From positions 1 to 6,211 of the forward strand of contig RFSP01000114.1 in assembly GCA_009923895.1 (NCBI GenBank): 6,211 nt of DNA, written 5' to 3'. Positions 6,017 through 6,211 of the stretch are shown here, piece by piece (the stretch's first letter is position 1; each line of letters starts with the position of its first letter). Origin of the DNA: Betaproteobacteria bacterium. GTDB lineage: Bacteria; Pseudomonadota; Gammaproteobacteria; Burkholderiales; Burkholderiaceae_C. The position numbers were made by a program, and so were the translations under genes. The notes under the pieces were generated by a model that ran no database searches, was not told where the DNA came from, and worked only from the letters and a program-made list of their open reading frames with translations.

Positions 6017-6211
6017 AGAGTCTCACCAGATCCCCGACGCTGAAGTTGCGGTTGGGCTGCTTCTTGTGACCATAGGCTTTCTGGCGGATGGCTTCCCGAA
6101 GCTGGTTAAGTTTGGCAGCCCCAGCCTCATTGTTGCCATCGCCCAATGCTGCTACGGTGGCGGCATCGAAGACGAATTCCCCGGAGGATAACCGGGCTGG
6201 CCCCTTGCCGT
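6000..6211 (-). CDS. C-terminal end of a phage structural-type protein (5' partial)
   Basis: Sixty-nine codons are visible before the TGA at 6000-6002; the rest lies beyond the right edge. The segment reads GKGPARLSSGEFVFDAATVA, followed by ALGDGNNEAGAAKL and a basic helix (NQLREAIRQKAYG). The pattern L(S/P).GEFV...A..V..LGDG...AGA..L is a recurring C-terminal module of tailed-phage tail or internal virion proteins, often with a Gly-rich region before it. I recognise this from general knowledge of phage proteins, without a search. The 17-base overlap with the GNAT start supports one transcript. The exact protein is not identified. Confidence 0.65.
   Translation of the reverse strand, partial: GKGPARLSSGEFVFDAATVAALGDGNNEAGAAKLNQLREAIRQKAYGHKKQPNRNFSVGDLVRLYDSMR

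Noticed and set aside
5781..6191. Plus-strand open frame of 136 codons in the phage part
   Set aside because: It opposes the GNAT gene and the structural-type gene, both of which show family motifs on the minus strand, and it has no motif of its own.

Overview
The window holds two unrelated pieces of DNA joined end to end. Bases 1 to about 4934 are a high-GC chromosomal segment that looks betaproteobacterial, most likely Burkholderiales and possibly Comamonadaceae. That placement rests on protein character and gene neighbourhood, not on a search. Bases from about 4950 to 6211 are visibly less GC-rich and look like part of the structural-gene region of a tailed phage.

Left part, minus strand, in transcription order: yceD (2144-1503) is followed after 3 nt by a GTG-started tetrapyrrole-methylase-fold SAM methyltransferase (1499-687). 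After a 149-base gap come a single-domain response regulator (537-151) and a membrane-anchored protein that runs off the left edge (151-1). Left part, plus strand: a Maf/YceF nucleotide pyrophosphatase (2187-2786), a promoter and structured leader (about 2822-2929), then rpmF (2930-3112), plsX (3137-4216) and fabH (from 4224). This is the widely conserved ribosome/lipid-initiation cluster. L32 is a ribosomal protein, PlsX makes acyl-phosphate for phospholipid synthesis, and FabH primes fatty acid synthesis. YceD is linked to 23S rRNA accumulation, and YceF removes modified nucleotides. Here yceD is divergent from maf and rpmF, so rpmF appears to have its own promoter.

Right part: three tightly overlapping minus-strand genes. 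In transcription order they are the C-terminal end of a phage structural-type protein (6211-6000), a GNAT acetyltransferase (6016-5585), and a phage virion-type protein (5585 to about 4950) that loses its 3' end at the junction.

The main observation is the junction at about 4935-4949. It truncates fabH and the phage gene at once, tail to tail, with no integrase, attachment repeat, IS end or tRNA in view. A chimeric assembly is the simplest explanation; a real illegitimate insertion or rearrangement is the alternative. Secondary observations are a receiver domain with Glu at the phosphoacceptor Asp position and an rpmF leader with hairpins, one of which covers the ribosome binding site. I found no CRISPR array, tRNA, rRNA or insertion sequence, and no convincing new multi-gene system.
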